From the NCBI GenBank assembly GCA_902601705.1, contig CACKNV010000001.1, positions 186,001-250,000 on the forward strand: a stretch of 64,000 nucleotides of DNA. Reading direction: 5' to 3'. Below the pieces are notes generated by a model. It did not search any database, had not been told where the DNA came from, and was given only the letters and a program-made list of their open reading frames with translations. Below are positions 27,244 to 37,104 of the stretch, piece after piece. A program made the translations under genes and the position numbers. The DNA is from an uncultured Pelagibacteraceae bacterium. GTDB lineage: Bacteria > Pseudomonadota > Alphaproteobacteria > Pelagibacterales > Pelagibacteraceae. Numbering within the stretch: the first letter of the stretch is position 1; every line of letters begins with the position of its first letter.

Positions 27244-27908
27244 ATTGCCCCAAAATTTCGTTTACGTTTTTTAAAAATTCTTAAAATTCTTGATAAATCC
27301 TTTAGTTTAAAATCTGGCCATAATTTATTCAAAAAAAATAATTCTGAATAAGCTAATTGCCATAACATAAAATTGCTTAATCTTTTTTGCCCGCCTGTTC
27401 TAATAAGTATATCAGGATCTGGCATATTTTTTGTATAAAGATTTTTTTCCAAATTTTTAATATTTACATTTTTTTTTATTTTTTTTAATGAATTCAAAAT
27501 TTCATTTTTAGAACCATAATTAATAGCTAAATTTACAATGATTTTTTTATTTTTTTTTGTAAATAATTCTACTCTTCTCAAGGTTTTTTTAATTTTTTTC
27601 GGCAAATTTTTTTTTTCTCCAAGAATACAAATCTTTATTCCTTGATCAATAACATTTTGTATTTCTTTTGAAAAATAAGATTCAATTAAATTGAAAAGAA
27701 AGTTTATTTCCTTCTTTGGTCTTTTCCAGTTCTCTGAGGAAAAAACATAAAAGGACACAATAGGTATATGTAATTTTATTGATCCTTTAATTATTTTTCT
27801 AATAACTTCTACACCTTTAAGATGGCCGTAGTTTCTACTTTTGCCTCTTTTCTTTCCCCATCTGCCATTGCCATCCATAATAAAGGCAATATGGCGAAGA
27901 CTATTCAT
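27240..27908 (-). CDS. uppS: Undecaprenyl diphosphate synthase
   Basis: UppS builds the C55 lipid carrier for peptidoglycan and surface glycans by cis-prenyl addition. The 222-residue protein has the diphosphate-binding IMDGNGRWGKKRG start, GHLKGVEVIRK, FSSENWKRP, the NLAINYGSKNEIL helix and the C-terminal PDILIRTGGQKRLSNFMLWQ. It overlaps frr and cdsA by 4 bp each. The neighbouring dxr supplies the same pathway further upstream. Confidence 0.96.
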   Translation of the reverse strand: MNSLRHIAFIMDGNGRWGKKRGKSRNYGHLKGVEVIRKIIKGSIKLHIPIVSFYVFSSENWKRPKKEINFLFNLIESYFSKEIQNVIDQGIKICILGEKKNLPKKIKKTLRRVELFTKKNKKIIVNLAINYGSKNEILNSLKKIKKNVNIKNLEKNLYTKNMPDPDILIRTGGQKRLSNFMLWQLAYSELFFLNKLWPDFKLKDLSRILRIFKKRKRNFGAI

Positions 27909-28465
27909 ACCTGGCTGATCTCTTTTTCTTTTTCAGCTAAAATTTTTTCTATTTTTTCAATATTTGTGTCTGTTAGTTTTTGGGTATTTTTTTCAAAATT
28001 CTTATTATCATCCTCAGAAATAATTTTATCTTTTAATTTTTTTTTAAGTTCCTCGTTTGCCTCTCGTCTTATATTTCTAATAGCTACTTTACTTTTTTCT
28101 CCCATATTTTTTAATATCTTTATTAGATCTTTTCTTCTTTCCTCTGTTAAGTCTGGAATTCTAAGTCTTATGATTTGTCCATCTATTTGAGGGTTTATAC
28201 CTATTTCAGATTTTTGAATTGCGCTTTCTATTAACGGAGTGTTAGTTTTATCCCATACTTGGACTGAAATTAATCTCGCCTCTGGAACACTAATTGTAGC
28301 GAGTTGATCAATAGGCATTAATTGTCCGTAAACATCTACTTTAATTGTATCAAGCATATTTGTGTTAGCTCTTCCAGTTCTTAGTGTTGAAATATCTTTT
28401 TTTAATGATTGAATGCTTTTATCCATTTTTGAAGAATAATTTTTTTCATTAAATTCACTACTCAC
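27905..28465 (-). CDS. frr: Ribosome recycling factor
   Basis: Frr splits post-termination ribosomes together with EF-G. The 186-residue protein shows LRTGRANTNMLD, YGQLMPIDQLATISVPEAR and the second helical region RIPDLTEERRKDL. It begins with GTG at 28465, and the purine-rich GGAGAGGGAG inside the tsf end is the probable ribosome site. The start is supported because family members have about 13 residues before the M-D-x-S helix. In most alphaproteobacteria pyrH lies between tsf and frr; here they are separated by 2 bp. Confidence 0.95.
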   Translation of the reverse strand: MSSEFNEKNYSSKMDKSIQSLKKDISTLRTGRANTNMLDTIKVDVYGQLMPIDQLATISVPEARLISVQVWDKTNTPLIESAIQKSEIGINPQIDGQIIRLRIPDLTEERRKDLIKILKNMGEKSKVAIRNIRREANEELKKKLKDKIISEDDNKNFEKNTQKLTDTNIEKIEKILAEKEKEISQV

Positions 28466-28467
28466 TC

Positions 28468-29334
28468 CTAAACTCCCTCTCCAACTTTATACCTTACAAA
28501 CTCTAATATTTTAAGAGGTCTGTCAGATGAGTTTTCCTTTAATACATCAGATACCTTTTTTTTCGGATCCATTATCCATATTTGATTTAAAAGTGAGTTA
28601 TCATTTAGAAATTTGGAAATTTTACCTTTTGAAATTTTATCTGCAACTTCGGTTGGCTTGCCAGAGTTAGTAATCTCTGCCTTGATAATTTCCAGCTCTT
28701 TTTCAACTATTTTTTGATCTATACCATCTATATCTATTGCTAGTGGATTAGAAGCTGCAATATGCATTGCTATTTTGGTTCCAATACTATCTTTATCATT
28801 TTCTGAAATTCCATCTAATTTTACTACAGAAATTATTTTTCCTATTCCCTTCTCTATTGCAGAATGTACATAAGCAAAATTCGTGCCTTTAGAATTTTTA
28901 AAAAAATTCGCTCTTCTAATTGTAATTTTCTCACCAATTTTAGCAATTAAATTTACCAGGTTATCTTTTACTAAATTCCCGTTAGTCATTTTTGACTCAT
29001 TCAACTTAGATAAATCTCCTTTAGTTAAAAAATTAATTTCAGATAACTCTCTACAAAATTTAATAAAATCTTGGTTTTTAGCAACAAAGTCCGTTTCGCT
29101 ATTTATTTCAATTAATGAGATTTCACCTGCTTGCTCTTTAACCAAAACAAGTCCTTCTGAGGCAGTCCTGCTCATTTTTTTTGATGCTTTCGCTATTCCT
29201 TTTTTTCTTAGAAATTCTACAGATTTATCAATATCACCGTTGCTCTCGTCTAGAGCTATTTTACAATCTTTAAAACCAACTCCTGTCATCTCCCTTAATT
29301 TTTTTATGTTGTCTAATAAATCTTTATTTGACAT
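28468..29334 (-). CDS. tsf: Translation elongation factor Ts
   Basis: EF-Ts exchanges nucleotide on EF-Tu. The 288-residue protein has the N-terminal UBA-like domain with KLREMTGVGFKDCKIALDE, the KKGIAKASKK stretch, and the core contact motif ETDFVAKNQDF. It is 17 bp downstream of rpsB, the standard pairing. Confidence 0.97.
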   Translation of the reverse strand: MSNKDLLDNIKKLREMTGVGFKDCKIALDESNGDIDKSVEFLRKKGIAKASKKMSRTASEGLVLVKEQAGEISLIEINSETDFVAKNQDFIKFCRELSEINFLTKGDLSKLNESKMTNGNLVKDNLVNLIAKIGEKITIRRANFFKNSKGTNFAYVHSAIEKGIGKIISVVKLDGISENDKDSIGTKIAMHIAASNPLAIDIDGIDQKIVEKELEIIKAEITNSGKPTEVADKISKGKISKFLNDNSLLNQIWIMDPKKKVSDVLKENSSDRPLKILEFVRYKVGEGV

Positions 29335-29351
29335 TGGATAATAATTCTTAA

Positions 29352-30092
29352 TTATTTTTCTTTTGATTTAGATGGTTTTTTTTCAATTTTTTCTTCTGAT
29401 CCTTTTATAAATTTTTCAGCGTCTTTAATTGTACTTTTTAATAAATCACAATATAAATTTATAGATCTTCTTGCATCATCGTTACCTGGAACTGGAAAAT
29501 CAATTCCTGTTGGATCTGAATTAGTGTCAAGAACAGCTATAATAGGAATACCGAGTTTTTTTGCTTCTGCTACAGCGAGAGACTCAATATTAGTATCAAT
29601 AATAAATATTAGATCTGGTATTTTTTTCATTTCAGATATACCACCTAAAGATCTTTGAAGTTTTTCTTTTTCTTTTCCAAACTTAAGAATTTCTTTTTTT
29701 GTAAATCCCAAATTTTCTTTTGATAGTTGATTGTCTAATTTTTTTAATCTTTTAATAGAATTTTGAATTGTGTTCCAGTTAGTTAGCATCCCGCCAAGCC
29801 ATCTATAATTTACAAAGTACTGATTTGTTTCTTTTGCTAAATCGCTCACTTGCTCAGAAGCTTGTTTTTTCGTTGAGACAATTAGTAGTTTTCCTCCACT
29901 AGCAATAACTTTGTGCACTTGAGTAAGAGCATTTTTGAGAAAGTCAACTGTTTGTGTTAAATCTATTATATGTATTGAATTTTTTTCACCAAAAATAAAC
30001 TTTTTCATTTTAGGATTCCATCTTAAAGTCTTGTGACCAAGATGAACTCCTGCTTCGAGTAATTGTTTTATATCAACTTTTGGTACGTTCAT
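29352..30092 (-). CDS. rpsB: Small ribosomal subunit protein S2
   Basis: S2 belongs to the 30S subunit and helps dock S1. The 246-residue protein has the [19 protein letters not shown] start, the [10 protein letters not shown] motif, and [25 protein letters not shown] with a Lys-rich tail. It is preceded by a structured leader (separate entry), which suggests autogenous control by S2 of rpsB and probably of tsf. Confidence 0.98.
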   Translation of the reverse strand: MNVPKVDIKQLLEAGVHLGHKTLRWNPKMKKFIFGEKNSIHIIDLTQTVDFLKNALTQVHKVIASGGKLLIVSTKKQASEQVSDLAKETNQYFVNYRWLGGMLTNWNTIQNSIKRLKKLDNQLSKENLGFTKKEILKFGKEKEKLQRSLGGISEMKKIPDLIFIIDTNIESLAVAEAKKLGIPIIAVLDTNSDPTGIDFPVPGNDDARRSINLYCDLLKSTIKDAEKFIKGSEEKIEKKPSKSKEK

Positions 30093-30100
30093 ATTTTTTT

Positions 30101-30182
30101 CCGGTTAATCCACCACAGTAATTCCATTTCCATGGACCGGTAGGGCAATGCCCTTTAAACTGTGTGCGAAATTATTCACACA
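30101..30182 (-). ncRNA. Structured rpsB (S2) leader with possible pseudoknot
   Basis: Read on the minus strand, the leader contains: GTGTG (30182-30178)/CACAC pairing; the hairpin GGGC-ATT-GCCC (30153-30143); a helix CCGGT (30140-30136) with ACCGG (30105-30101) that encloses a TCCAT/ATGGA hairpin; and CACAG (30164-30160), which can pair with CTGTG (30118-30114) inside the closing helix, as a pseudoknot. The closing helix ends in CCGGA, the likely Shine-Dalgarno, 8 nt before the ATG. Comparative work on Pelagibacter intergenic regions reported a candidate structured element before S2; this is probably the same element. The details of the fold are my own pairing. Confidence 0.7.
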
Positions 30183-30208
30183 TATATACAATCAATTCAA
30201 AAAATCAA
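30181..30208 (-). promoter_or_regulatory. Candidate rpsB promoter
   Basis: Minus-strand TTGATT (30203-30208) and TATATG (30181-30186) are 16 bp apart, just downstream of the dnaE coding end. Each hexamer matches only moderately. If it is used, the transcript would begin near 30174, inside the leader but before its GGGC hairpin and closing helix. Confidence 0.3.
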
Positions 30209-30212
30209 CTAT

Positions 30213-33200
30213 CTAAACGGTTATTTTTTCAACGTATTTCATGGCTTTTAGGGCTTTAAGATGTTTCACGTCAAATTTTCTATTTTCTTGTAATGAATAA
30301 AAAGCCTTTATGTTTTTATCATTAATTATAAAGTTTATCACTGTATCGCCTTTATTAGATAATAATTCTTTAATTTCATTCAAATTGTGATTAGATTTAA
30401 GTTCAATAGTCACTTTTGAGTAAGGTTTATTTATTACGTCATCTAAGCTCAGAATTTTTTTAACATTAATTCTTCTTTTTTCTTTATCTCCTATGATTTT
30501 GTCTTTTTGTAAAGTGAGAACAAATGACTCTGACACTTTCAATTTTTCTCTGTTTAAAACAAGTGTTTCAGCAAATAAAAAAAGTTCAAATTCTGCTTGT
30601 TTATCACTAAATTTAATTATCGCATAGGGAGTACCTTTAGTACTTTTTTTTTCTTGTATTGCCATAATGGTACCAGCTATCAGCCCCTCATTAGATTTAT
30701 TATTGTAAAACTGACTATATGAAATAATGTTTAATTGATTGAAAACTTCATCAAATTCATTTAATGGATGATTAGTTAAATAAAATCCTATTGATTTAAA
30801 TTCCTCAGATAAAAGTTCCTTTTGACTCCAAGGAACCGAAGGTGAAAATTCAAAATCTTTTTTAAGAGTGTCTTGGTCATCAAAAAGATTTGATTGTTGA
30901 TTTTTTTTATCATCATTTATATTTTTAATTTTTTGAATAATTTTTGGTATAGATGTTAAAAGTTTATTTCTATCTGTATCAAATTCATCAAAAACACCCG
31001 CTTTGACCAACCCTTCTAACTGAAGTTTGTTTATATCTTTAGGATTAACTCTATTAATGAAATCCATAAGAGATTTGAATCTACCGTGATTTTCTCTTTC
31101 TTCGATTATATTTTTTATTGCCTCTAGGCCTACATTTTTAATTGCTCCAAGACCATATACAAGCTTTCCATCTATAGCTCTAAAATCGGAAAAACATTGA
31201 TTTATTGATGGTTTAACAATCTGTATATTTAATTTTTTTAACTCTTCAACGAATTCTCTTAATTTAGATGTATTCATAAGTTCTGTCGACATTGTCGCTG
31301 CAATGAAATCTTCTTTGTAAAAAGTTTTTAAATAAGCAGTTTGGTAAGCTATTAAAGCGTAAGCAGCGGCATGACTTTTGTTAAAACCATATTGAGCAAA
31401 AGGTTCAATTTTTGTAAAAACAAAATTCGCCACATCTTTTGCAATTCCGTTTTTTAATGCGCCATTAATAAATCTTTCTTTTTGTTTATCTAATTCTGCT
31501 TTCTTTTTTTTACCCATAGCTCTTCTCAATATATCTGCCTCGCCAGCGGTAAAGCCTGCTAACGTTTGAGCAATTTGCATAACTTGTTCTTGATAAATAA
31601 TTATTCCATAAGTTGATTTTAATATTTCTTTTAAAGTTGGATGAATATAATCAGGTTCTTTAATTCCATTTTTGCAATCATTATAAATAGGAATATTGCT
31701 CATCGGGCCTGGTCTATATAAAGCAACAAGTGCAATGATGTCGTCAAATTTATTTGGTTTCATTTGCTTAATTGCTTCTCTCATACCAGCACTTTCAAGC
31801 TGAAATAGTCCCGTTGTTTCTCCTGTAGAGAGCATGGAGAAAACTTTTTTATCATTATGATCAATTTTACTAATATCTAAATTAATCTTTTTTAAATTTA
31901 ACCTTTTTATTGTATTATCAATTACAGTTAGCGTCTTTAATCCAAGTAAATCAAATTTTACTAACCCAGCATTTTCTGAGGAATACATATCATATTGAGT
32001 AGACGGTAAAGTTAAATTTGAACTATGATCAATATATAACGGGAATTGCTCAGCCAATTTATCACCAGCGATTACAACTCCAGCAGCATGTGTAGCCATA
32101 TTACGATTAAGTCCCTCTAATTTCAAAGAGAGGTCTAAAAGTTTTCTTACTCTAGGATTGTTTTTAATCTCTTCTTTAAATCTCGGTTCTCGATCAATAG
32201 ATTCTTGCAGTGTAAGAGGTCTAGATGGATCAAATGGCACCATTTTACAAATTCTATCAACATGACCATAAGAAAGTCCTAAGACACGACCTACATCTCT
32301 TAAAACCATTCTAGCTTTTAACTTACCAAAAGTAATGATGTGAGCTACTCCATTTTTATATTTTGTTTTTAAATATTCAAACACTTGGTCTCTTTTTTCC
32401 TCACAAAAATCTATATCAAAATCTGGCATAGAAATTCTATCGGGGTTCAAGAACCTTTCAAAAATCAAATCAAATTCAATTGGATCTAAATCTGTTATAT
32501 CTAAACAATAAGCCACTAACGATCCTGCTCCAGATCCTCTTCCCGGACCTACTGGAATTGAATTTTTTTTTGCCCATTTTATATAGTCAGAAACTATTAA
32601 AAAATAACTTGCATAATCCATAGAGTTAATAATATTTATTTCATGTATTAGTCTCTTTTCGTAAATTTCAACGATTTGCTTTTTGGAATTAATTTTATTT
32701 TTTTTAAAAATAAAGTTATCTAATCTATTAACAAGACCCCTTTTTGCTAATTTTAATAATTCTTCCTCTGGAGATTGACTTTCATTACTGGCTATTGAGG
32801 GTAATATTGGTTTTGATCTTTTTGGCTTAAAATTAAATCTTAAATGAAAACTATAATTATTTTCTAATGCTTCTGGTATATCTGAATACAATTTCTCTAA
32901 TTGTTGTTGGGATTTAAAAAAATGCTGGTTATTGTATCTAAACCTGTTTTTATCATCTATAAAATTTTTTTCTCCGATACAAACTAGTGCATCGTGAGCC
33001 TCATACATATCTTCATTTATATAAAAAATTTCTTGAGTTGCAATAAGTGGCAATTTTAAAGATTTTGAAATTTTTAATAAATAATTTTCATAATTTTTCT
33101 CTTGGAATTCATTGTGTCGTTGAATTTCAATATATAACCTATCTTTAAAAGTATTTTTAAGAGATTTTAATATTTGCTCAATATCTTTAAGCTTATTTTT

Positions 33201-33629
33201 ATAAAAGAGTTTACCAAAAAAATTAGTATAGTTTCCAGTTAACATTATTATATCTTCACAGTTTACTATTAGATCTTTTAAACTACAGGATGGGTCTTTA
33301 GTTCCATTATTTTTTAAATAACTTAATGATGATAATTTTGTTAAATTTTTGTAGCCATGTTCAGATGTTGCATATAATGAAACTTTTCCAGTTATATTTG
33401 ACAAAGAAAGATTTATTTGAGTACCAATAATTGGGTGTGTACCGACTTTGGATATTTTTTCAGAAAATTCTAGAGCACCGCATAAGTTATAACTGTCAGC
33501 TAAACCTAATGTTTTTATTTTTTTTAACTTGCAATAATCAGCTAACTCGTCAATTTTAATGGCTCCTTCACATATTGAGTATTGAGTATGAACTTTTAAA
33601 TGATTAAAATTCTTATTATTAGCGAGCAT
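30213..33629 (-). CDS. dnaE: DNA polymerase III subunit alpha
   Basis: DnaE is the replicative polymerase subunit. The 1138-residue protein has the N-terminal PHP domain (HLKVHTQYSICEGA, GLADSYNLCGALEF), the family C palm with GRGSGAGSLVAYCL and the catalytic aspartates in PDFDIDF near residue 400, the thumb and fingers (RRAMGKKKK, YGFNKSHAAAYALIAYQ), a helix-hairpin-helix and the OB-fold (GLIAGTIMAIQ). There is a separate exonuclease subunit in such systems; dnaQ is not in the window. It overlaps lolD by 11 bp. Confidence 0.97.
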   Translation of the reverse strand: MLANNKNFNHLKVHTQYSICEGAIKIDELADYCKLKKIKTLGLADSYNLCGALEFSEKISKVGTHPIIGTQINLSLSNITGKVSLYATSEHGYKNLTKLSSLSYLKNNGTKDPSCSLKDLIVNCEDIIMLTGNYTNFFGKLFYKNKLKDIEQILKSLKNTFKDRLYIEIQRHNEFQEKNYENYLLKISKSLKLPLIATQEIFYINEDMYEAHDALVCIGEKNFIDDKNRFRYNNQHFFKSQQQLEKLYSDIPEALENNYSFHLRFNFKPKRSKPILPSIASNESQSPEEELLKLAKRGLVNRLDNFIFKKNKINSKKQIVEIYEKRLIHEINIINSMDYASYFLIVSDYIKWAKKNSIPVGPGRGSGAGSLVAYCLDITDLDPIEFDLIFERFLNPDRISMPDFDIDFCEEKRDQVFEYLKTKYKNGVAHIITFGKLKARMVLRDVGRVLGLSYGHVDRICKMVPFDPSRPLTLQESIDREPRFKEEIKNNPRVRKLLDLSLKLEGLNRNMATHAAGVVIAGDKLAEQFPLYIDHSSNLTLPSTQYDMYSSENAGLVKFDLLGLKTLTVIDNTIKRLNLKKINLDISKIDHNDKKVFSMLSTGETTGLFQLESAGMREAIKQMKPNKFDDIIALVALYRPGPMSNIPIYNDCKNGIKEPDYIHPTLKEILKSTYGIIIYQEQVMQIAQTLAGFTAGEADILRRAMGKKKKAELDKQKERFINGALKNGIAKDVANFVFTKIEPFAQYGFNKSHAAAYALIAYQTAYLKTFYKEDFIAATMSTELMNTSKLREFVEELKKLNIQIVKPSINQCFSDFRAIDGKLVYGLGAIKNVGLEAIKNIIEERENHGRFKSLMDFINRVNPKDINKLQLEGLVKAGVFDEFDTDRNKLLTSIPKIIQKIKNINDDKKNQQSNLFDDQDTLKKDFEFSPSVPWSQKELLSEEFKSIGFYLTNHPLNEFDEVFNQLNIISYSQFYNNKSNEGLIAGTIMAIQEKKSTKGTPYAIIKFSDKQAEFELFLFAETLVLNREKLKVSESFVLTLQKDKIIGDKEKRRINVKKILSLDDVINKPYSKVTIELKSNHNLNEIKELLSNKGDTVINFIINDKNIKAFYSLQENRKFDVKHLKALKAMKYVEKITV

Positions 33630-34305
33630 TTACCCGTTTTATATCACCGTTAGAAATAAACAACTTGTAATCTGCTCTGTTGGCAAGTTCTCTATTGTGA
33701 GTTGCAAAAATTATTGTTTTTTTTAATTTTTTTAATTTTAAGAAATAAGAAAAAATTTCTTTTGAGGTATTAAAGTCTAAATTTCCGGTTGGCTCATCTG
33801 CTAGGATTAAACTAGTTTCAGCTATTAAAGCTCTAGCTATAGCAACTCTTTGTTGTTCGCCTCCGGAAAGTTGATTTGGAAAATGTTGGGATCTATCTAA
33901 AATTTTCATTTTTTTAAGAATTTTTTGAGCCTCTTTTTCTGCTTTTACAACATTTTCACCTTTAATAATTAGTGGCATCATTACATTTTCAATAGCAGTA
34001 AAGTCATTTAATAAATTATTGTCCTGAAATATAATTGAAATATTTTTTCTTCTAGTTTCATCTTTTTTTTCATCTGTAAATTTTTTTGTAAAGATATTAT
34101 TTATTTTGATATCTCCTCTTGTTGGTTCATCTAACAATGCCAATAAATGAAGTAATGAAGATTTTCCTGATCCAGATGGACCAACTAATGCTACTAGGTC
34201 TCCTTGTTTAATTTTTAAATTAAGATTCTTAAATAATGTAATATTACCATTAAAATGTTGATAGATTTTTTTAAGATTTACAGTTTCGATTAAAATTTTA
34301 TTCAT
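33619..34305 (-). CDS. lolD: Lipoprotein-releasing ABC transporter ATP-binding protein
   Basis: LolD powers the release of outer-membrane lipoproteins from the inner membrane. The 228-residue ATPase shows Walker [10 protein letters not shown], the Q-loop IFQDNNLL, the signature LSGGEQQRV, Walker [13 protein letters not shown] and the His switch FATHNREL. It overlaps lolC by 8 bp. With bamA and lpx genes in the same run, this region is largely dedicated to envelope building. Confidence 0.95.
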   Translation of the reverse strand: MNKILIETVNLKKIYQHFNGNITLFKNLNLKIKQGDLVALVGPSGSGKSSLLHLLALLDEPTRGDIKINNIFTKKFTDEKKDETRRKNISIIFQDNNLLNDFTAIENVMMPLIIKGENVVKAEKEAQKILKKMKILDRSQHFPNQLSGGEQQRVAIARALIAETSLILADEPTGNLDFNTSKEIFSYFLKLKKLKKTIIFATHNRELANRADYKLFISNGDIKRVNAR

Positions 34306-35530
34306 ATTTTAAAGCCCTAAATGTTTTCATTTTTGAGATATGTCTAGCTGGAATGTATGAAGCAAGAGCTGAAACAAATATCGATAGAATAAAAATTATA
34401 AATGTTGAATATAGATTTATTTCACTTGGCAACTCCTCTAAAAAATAAATATCGCTTGGAAAAATTTCTAATTTAAAGACTGCTGAAAGAAGTATTCTCA
34501 CTTTTTCAATATTTGATGAGATTATAATGCCTAAAATAATACCAGATACCGTAGCAAAAAAACCTATAGTGAAACCTGTCAAGAAAAAAGATTTTTTTAT
34601 TGAAGTATTATTTAAACCTAAAGTTTTTAGAATAGCTATTTCTTTAGTTTTATTTTTGATTAATATAGTAAGGCCTGAAATAATATTGAATGCAGCTACA
34701 ATAATTATTAAAGTAAGTATTATAAACATTACATTCCTCTCAACTTTCAAAGCGTTAAAAAAAGATTTATTTAAATCTGACCAGGTATAAATAAAATAAT
34801 TTGGATTAAGTTTTTCAATTTCTTTTTTGTAAGAATTGGCTTCGAGAGGATCTATTAAATAAATTTCTAAATTTTGATCTTTGGTTTCCTTATTGAAAAT
34901 TGACAAAGCATCTTCGGTTGTTAAAAAAATAATATTCTGATCAAACTCTACAAAACCAGTGTTAAATATACCTGCTACATTAAAATTTTCTTGTTTTGGT
35001 AAACTTCCTAGTGGGGTAGCAACAAATGCTGATGACATTAAATTTATCCTATCTCCTTCGTTAAGATTTAAATTAAATGCAAGTTCAGATCCAATAAATA
35101 CATTATTTTTTTTAAATTTTTTTAAATTACCGCTTACAATATTTTTTTCTAAAAACTCTTTTATTTTTTTTTCTTCACTATTGACGCCTTTGAAAATAAT
35201 ACCTTTTGCTTGATCACTATTAATTATCACACCTTCGCCCGAATAAGTTTTGCTTACAGAAATACCTTTAAAATTTTTTTTAATTTTAGAAATATATTTT
35301 TCATCAATATCAAAACCATTGGGTTGAATAACAATATGTGGGTTTAATCCAAGTATTTTATTTGTTAGTTCAGTTTTAAAACCATTCATTACTGACATAA
35401 CAATAATTAAAATTGCTACGCCAAGCATAATTCCTAAAAATGAAAAAATAGAAATTATTTTTAGAAATCCCTCCTTTTTTTTGGGTCTGAGATTTCTTGA
35501 TGAAATAAGTCTTTCTACTCTTGTAAACAA
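34298..35530 (-). CDS. lolC: Lipoprotein-releasing system permease (LolC/LolE)
   Basis: The 410-residue permease has four membrane spans (about 24-46, 266-290, 310-335, 370-395) around a large periplasmic domain, the MacB/LolCE layout. It is a single LolC/LolE-type protein, as in most alphaproteobacteria, presumably a homodimer with two LolD. The start is a TTG at 35530: the resulting N-terminus (FTRVERLISSRNLRPKKKEGF) matches the family start, and AAGAGA at the proS end provides a ribosome site. The RNLR/KKK membrane-entry pattern supports the start. Confidence 0.93.
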   Translation of the reverse strand: MFTRVERLISSRNLRPKKKEGFLKIISIFSFLGIMLGVAILIIVMSVMNGFKTELTNKILGLNPHIVIQPNGFDIDEKYISKIKKNFKGISVSKTYSGEGVIINSDQAKGIIFKGVNSEEKKIKEFLEKNIVSGNLKKFKKNNVFIGSELAFNLNLNEGDRINLMSSAFVATPLGSLPKQENFNVAGIFNTGFVEFDQNIIFLTTEDALSIFNKETKDQNLEIYLIDPLEANSYKKEIEKLNPNYFIYTWSDLNKSFFNALKVERNVMFIILTLIIIVAAFNIISGLTILIKNKTKEIAILKTLGLNNTSIKKSFFLTGFTIGFFATVSGIILGIIISSNIEKVRILLSAVFKLEIFPSDIYFLEELPSEINLYSTFIIFILSIFVSALASYIPARHISKMKTFRALKYE

Positions 35531-35534
35531 AATA

Positions 35535-36848
35535 TTATCTCTTAAGTTTAGATTTAATTTCTTCTAGACTTAACAATTCGCTTTCAGAGTTTAATTCCTT
35601 AAACTCAAATTTGTTTTCTTCAGATTTTGATCCAATAATTATTTGAAAAGGAATACCTATCAAGTCATGTTTTTTAAATTTATTTGACATATTCTCATCA
35701 ACATCATCCAACAATACGTCAACATTTTGTTTTTTTAATTCTTGATAAATTTTTTCTGCTTTTTGTAAATTTTCTTTATTGTTTTTGTTGATGCTTGGAA
35801 TAATAACTATATCAAATGGTGAAATTGGCTTTGGCCATTTCATTATTCCATCATTATAATTTGCCTCAATTGCAGCACCAACAAGTCTGGAAACACCAAT
35901 ACCGTATGATCCCATTTTTACAGAAATTTTCTTTCCACTTTTGTCGTCTATTAAACAATTCATTGGTTTTGAGTATTTGTCACCAAAATAAAAAATATGT
36001 CCTACTTCAATACCTTTTGTTTTAATTTGATTTTTTTTATCAACTTCTGAATTGAATTTTTTTTCATCAAATTTTTCATCTGTTGCTGCATAAATATCTG
36101 TAAAATCCTGTCTCATTTTAGATAAAGAAGAGTCACTGAAATCGTATTTGTTTAAATTAATCTCAAATATTCTTTTATCGGCAAATATTTGGCTTTCACC
36201 AGTTTCTGCTAAAATAATAAATTCATGAGAAAGATCCCCACCAATAGGTCCAGTGTCTGCTGGCATCGGGATTGCTTTTAAACCTAATCTATTAAAAGTT
36301 TTTAGATAAGAAAAAAACATTTTGTTGTAAGATTTTTTTGCATCATCATCTGTCAAATCAAATGAGTAAGCATCTTTCATAAAAAATTCTTTACACCTCA
36401 TTACACCAAATCTTGGTCTTATCTCATCTCTAAACTTCCATTGTATATGATAGAGAATTTGTGGGAGTGATTTATATGATTTGACGCTTGATCTAAAAAT
36501 ATCTGTAATTAATTCTTCATTAGTAGGTCCATAAAGCATATCTCTTCCTTGGCGATCTTTAATTCTCAACATTTCTTCACCATAATCATCATATCTACCA
36601 CTTTCTCTCCAAATTTCTGCTGATTGGATAGTTGGCATTAGCATTTCTTGAGCTCCAATAGAATTTTGTTCCTCTCTTACTATTTGCTCAATTTTTTTCA
36701 TGACTTTAAATCCTAATGGCAGCCAAGAGTAAATGCCTGCAGAAGATTGCCTAATCATTCCAGTTTGTAACATTAGCTGATGAGATTTAATTTTAGCCTC
36801 AGCCGGTAAATTTTTAGTTATCGGGATAAATAATTGTGATAGATACAT
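35535..36848 (-). CDS. proS: Prolyl-tRNA synthetase
   Basis: ProS charges tRNA with proline. At 437 residues it is the short alphaproteobacterial type, without the roughly 180-residue editing insertion of the E. coli enzyme. Class II motifs are visible: GIYSWLPLGFKVMKKI, the motif 2 region QWKFRDEIRPRFGVMRCKEF, and motif 3 GSYGIGVSRLVGAAIE, followed by the anticodon-binding domain. Any mischarged Ala-tRNA(Pro) would need editing in trans. Confidence 0.96.
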   Translation of the reverse strand: MYLSQLFIPITKNLPAEAKIKSHQLMLQTGMIRQSSAGIYSWLPLGFKVMKKIEQIVREEQNSIGAQEMLMPTIQSAEIWRESGRYDDYGEEMLRIKDRQGRDMLYGPTNEELITDIFRSSVKSYKSLPQILYHIQWKFRDEIRPRFGVMRCKEFFMKDAYSFDLTDDDAKKSYNKMFFSYLKTFNRLGLKAIPMPADTGPIGGDLSHEFIILAETGESQIFADKRIFEINLNKYDFSDSSLSKMRQDFTDIYAATDEKFDEKKFNSEVDKKNQIKTKGIEVGHIFYFGDKYSKPMNCLIDDKSGKKISVKMGSYGIGVSRLVGAAIEANYNDGIMKWPKPISPFDIVIIPSINKNNKENLQKAEKIYQELKKQNVDVLLDDVDENMSNKFKKHDLIGIPFQIIIGSKSEENKFEFKELNSESELLSLEEIKSKLKR

Positions 36849-36849
36849 T

Positions 36850-37104
36850 TTATTGCAAATATTTTCTTAAATTTAACAAATCAAGCTTAACTAGATAATA
36901 TATTACAATAAAGATTATTGAAGTAATTATCGTTGTAATTAAAAATTTTTTAACTATTTTAGGATTATTTGGGGCTCCAGGATCAACTCCTTCTATTCTT
37001 TCTTTATATTTTTCTTTATTTGATTGAATTCCTACAGGCAGAACAGAAAAGAAAATTATCCACCAAATTAATACATAAACTATAATTGAACCAGTTATAC
37101 TCAC
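36850..37104 (-). CDS. DUF1467 family membrane protein
   Basis: This 84-residue protein has two membrane spans (about residues 4-24 and 52-71). It matches the DUF1467 family of alphaproteobacteria, with WWIIFFSVLPVGI, the central VDPGAPNNP block and a K-rich second span. It begins with GTG overlapping the rnj stop by one base, and no ATG is available downstream. DUF1467 genes typically sit beside proS and rnj, as here. Function unknown. Confidence 0.88.
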   Translation of the reverse strand: MSITGSIIVYVLIWWIIFFSVLPVGIQSNKEKYKERIEGVDPGAPNNPKIVKKFLITTIITSIIFIVIYYLVKLDLLNLRKYLQ

